Positions 62,624-64,000 of a stretch of 64,000 nt of DNA are shown here, piece by piece (the stretch's first letter is position 1; each line of letters begins with the position of its first letter). A program made the position numbers and the translations under genes. Location: the NCBI RefSeq assembly GCF_000775995.1, contig NZ_CP009227.1, forward strand, positions 1,674,001 through 1,738,000, given 5' to 3'. Under the pieces are notes generated by a model. The model searched no databases. It was not told the DNA's origin and was given only the letters and a program-made list of their open reading frames with translations. Source of the stretch: Treponema sp. OMZ 838. GTDB taxonomy: Bacteria; Spirochaetota; Spirochaetia; Treponematales; Treponemataceae.

Positions 62624-62980
62624 TTACCCCGCAAAGCAGACGTTTATCACACGGTCTGCTTCTAAACAGGCAACCCGTACACCCGATACCGTGCCAATAA
62701 TGGTAACAGTTGTATCATCATTAAATTCAAGCTTGTCATCCACTGCCGGCTTCCAAAACCCGCCGGTGCCGTCTTGACCTACCCTTGCGGGGCTGTTATA
62801 TGTTCTTTCGATAGTAAAGCGGGCATGTCCTTTCCCCTCGGGGATAGTAATATCAACCGTAACCGTTGAAACCCTGTCCGGCGGCATAGCGAATATACCT
62901 TGACCTGCTGCAACATCTTCATCGATATGCCAGCCGCTTGCACCGATATTACCGCGGGGAAACCCTTTTGTATATTTCAT
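62624..62980 (-). CDS. Small phage protein, beta-rich
   Basis: 118 residues starting MKYTKGFPRGNIGASGW, soluble, with TVDITIPEGKGHARFTIERTY. It directly precedes the fibre gene in the same transcript. No family recognised; possibly a baseplate or fibre base part. Confidence 0.55.
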   Translation of the reverse strand: MKYTKGFPRGNIGASGWHIDEDVAAGQGIFAMPPDRVSTVTVDITIPEGKGHARFTIERTYNSPARVGQDGTGGFWKPAVDDKLEFNDDTTVTIIGTVSGVRVACLEADRVINVCFAG

Positions 62981-63142
62981 TTAAGCCTCCCCCTCATCAT
63001 CACTTCCAGGCGTTCCACTAGGCGGCGTATCGCCTTGCTCCATCGGCTTACTCAACAAGAGCTTTTGAAAAAGCGATACCTTTTCGTCTTTTACAAAATG
63101 CGCAATAAGTGCGGCGTATAATTCATCTGTGATTATTCTCAT
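62981..63142 (-). CDS. Small phage protein
   Basis: 53 residues from ATG 63142; the frame runs further upstream only through the terminator hairpin. MRIITDELYAALIAHFVKDE is followed by a Gly/Pro/Asp-rich tail. It directly abuts the gene at 62624. The AAGGG before the ATG is too close for a usual ribosome-binding site. Confidence 0.45.
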   Translation of the reverse strand: MRIITDELYAALIAHFVKDEKVSLFQKLLLSKPMEQGDTPPSGTPGSDDEGEA

Positions 63143-63157
63143 ACCCTTATAGTCAGG
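63139..63157. repeat. 19-bp motif, second copy
   Basis: TCATACCCTTATAGTCAGG, identical to 43103-43121. On the minus strand it overlaps the start of the 53-residue gene and lies just past the terminator, so it could be the start signal of a new transcript. Confidence 0.5.
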
Positions 63158-63165
63158 CTGAAATG

Positions 63166-63194
63166 AAAAAACCCGCAAAAAGATGCGGGTTTTT
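63166..63194 (-). terminator. Rho-independent terminator below the MuF-type genes
   Basis: Perfect arms AAAAACCCGC / GCGGGTTTTT (63167-63176, 63185-63194) with an 8-base loop and a T run on the minus strand. The same hairpin would also work on the plus strand. It separates the MuF-type pair from the fibre and lysis genes. Confidence 0.8.
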
Positions 63195-63250
63195 AAGAGA
63201 AATGTTTTATTTTTTTTGTTATAAATATTTAAAGTTGTTTTTGAGCTTTG

Positions 63251-63460
63251 CTATTTTGTCCGTCGACGGTGGTATACATAGCCGTGCTTTTTCATTGCCT
63301 CTTCCCATTCTTTTTCGTAGCGCTCTCTATCTTCCTGCGTTTCCTCTATCATATTTCCCATTGTTGAGATATGTCCCGTTGTTTTCCCCGTCCGTGTGTC
63401 GTATGTTTCAATGTCGCCGTCTTTTGAATATCTTATGCCTATATGATTTTCTTTGCTCAT
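63251..63460 (-). CDS. 69-residue protein paired with the MuF-type gene
   Basis: AGGAGG 7 bases before ATG 63460 supports the start; it overlaps the upstream gene stop by 4 bases. The sequence is charged, opening MSKENHIGIRYSKDGDIETY, with a helical middle. No family recognised. The coupling to a probable toxin-domain gene makes an immunity protein possible, but nothing in the sequence shows it. Confidence 0.5.
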   Translation of the reverse strand: MSKENHIGIRYSKDGDIETYDTRTGKTTGHISTMGNMIEETQEDRERYEKEWEEAMKKHGYVYHRRRTK

Positions 63461-64000
63461 TCGTTTCCTCCTAGTAAAATGAGTTTTGTACGGTTTAATA
63501 TAACCATGTAATCAGCACGGAACGGACTTGGGATTGCTCGTATTACGTCATATCCCATAAGTGAGGCAAGAACGCCTTTATCACGATTCCTCCAGCCGTT
63601 ACTGATGATTTTATCGTTTATTTCTCTTGTTGAATAGCCTTGAGCCTTTAGCTCTTGCGTATATCGGTAAATAAATTCATTTACGACATTCGCTTCATCA
63701 ATGATCCGTGCGCTCGGATCTATTGTTAGTGTTTCGGTCATGGTGTAATGCTCCCCGCGTTGACTTGCTCCAATGTTTTGGTAATGCATCATCTCGTCAA
63801 TAACACGGCGCAAATCTTTACCTTTTGTATAATCCGCCGCTGCATACATCCCTTTTCCATGCGCCCTGCCGCCTGTTCTACAATCGACATAAAAATCGCC
63901 GCTTCGCAACATATTGATATACTCATCGAGTTTCTCTTTGCTTGGTGCCGTGTATGTCCGTTGCGCTATAAAGGTATCATCTTTTACTGCCTTTAAAAAT
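63457..64000 (-). CDS. MuF-type phage protein, ADP-ribosyltransferase-like C-terminal domain (N-terminus outside window)
   Basis: The frame is open to the right edge, so only the C-terminal 180 residues are present. FIAQRTYTAPS, then GGRAHGKGMYAAAD and a late GYDVIRA with ADYMVILNRTKLIL follow the Arg / G-x-G-x-Y / Y-V-V-L-N-R pattern of ADP-ribosyltransferase-like domains found at the C-terminus of phage minor head (SPP1 gp7/MuF) proteins. Such MuF toxins are carried by many temperate phages. Its place just before the capsid genes fits. Catalytic Glu cannot be assigned with certainty. Confidence 0.6.
   Translation of the reverse strand, partial: FLKAVKDDTFIAQRTYTAPSKEKLDEYINMLRSGDFYVDCRTGGRAHGKGMYAAADYTKGKDLRRVIDEMMHYQNIGASQRGEHYTMTETLTIDPSARIIDEANVVNEFIYRYTQELKAQGYSTREINDKIISNGWRNRDKGVLASLMGYDVIRAIPSPFRADYMVILNRTKLILLGGNE

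Overview
The window looks like a chromosome segment of a host-associated Treponema (spirochaete). This rests on the grpE-dnaK-dnaJ order, several lipoproteins with relaxed spirochaetal lipoboxes, a formylglycine-generating-enzyme-fold lipoprotein of the kind Treponema diversifies with a retroelement, and proteins of treponemal character. The species assignment is inference; no rRNA is present.

Layout. 1-4.6 kb: 3' part of an AMP-forming acyl-CoA synthetase, tRNA-Asn, and a trkA-trkH potassium uptake pair. 4.7-8.6 kb: a giant beta-helix lipoprotein. 8.9-13.2 kb: heat-shock genes grpE, dnaK, dnaJ, with a terminator and a large structured repeat between dnaK and dnaJ. 13.2-15.1 kb: an outer-membrane protein frameshifted in its signal peptide at a poly-T tract, then ogt. 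15.1-23.6 kb: a probable defence island (TerB-N protein, BrxC/BrxD-family ATPase, Lhr-like helicase, then an AT-rich SF1 helicase with a C-terminal nuclease-like domain). 23.8-36.6 kb: housekeeping genes (flavin reductase, dicarboxylate-type symporter, CCA nucleotidyltransferase, clusterless MutY, murC-yicC-cytidylate-kinase-like operon, tRNA-Arg, an epimerase with a C-terminal zinc finger, steroid-reductase-like protein, endonuclease III, phosphoesterase, hemerythrin). 37.1-41.2 kb: a lipoprotein whose 3' end looks like a diversity-generating-retroelement variable repeat, an AAA-ATPase/nuclease gene carrying an in-frame palindromic insert, and intergenic DNA packed with hairpins.

From 41.2 kb to the right edge lies a tailed prophage, nearly all on the minus strand. 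Read in transcription order from the right it has an ADP-ribosyltransferase-like (MuF-type) protein, small proteins and a fibre, a lysis block (endolysin plus an overlapping spanin-like pair), scaffold, major capsid, connector and minor capsid genes, tail tube, Gp15, tape measure, M/L/K/J tail-tip genes, an NlpC/P60 lipoprotein, three plus-strand cargo genes (one exported protein, two related lipoproteins), a YjcQ-type gene and a tyrosine integrase at the left end. The capsid region carries an imperfect tandem duplication with a chimeric gene at its junction.

The most unusual signal is a family of structured repeats (about 90-160 bp each) found at 11.9, 20.4, 24.4, 38.2, 38.5, 40.2, 40.6, 40.8 and 53.1 kb. 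Copies share architecture (a long outer stem with a tandem-GA internal loop, and apical hairpins of fixed layout), while the stems differ in sequence and stay fully paired. One copy lies inside a coding region, one in the prophage, one directly 5' of dnaJ and one directly after the candidate variable repeat.
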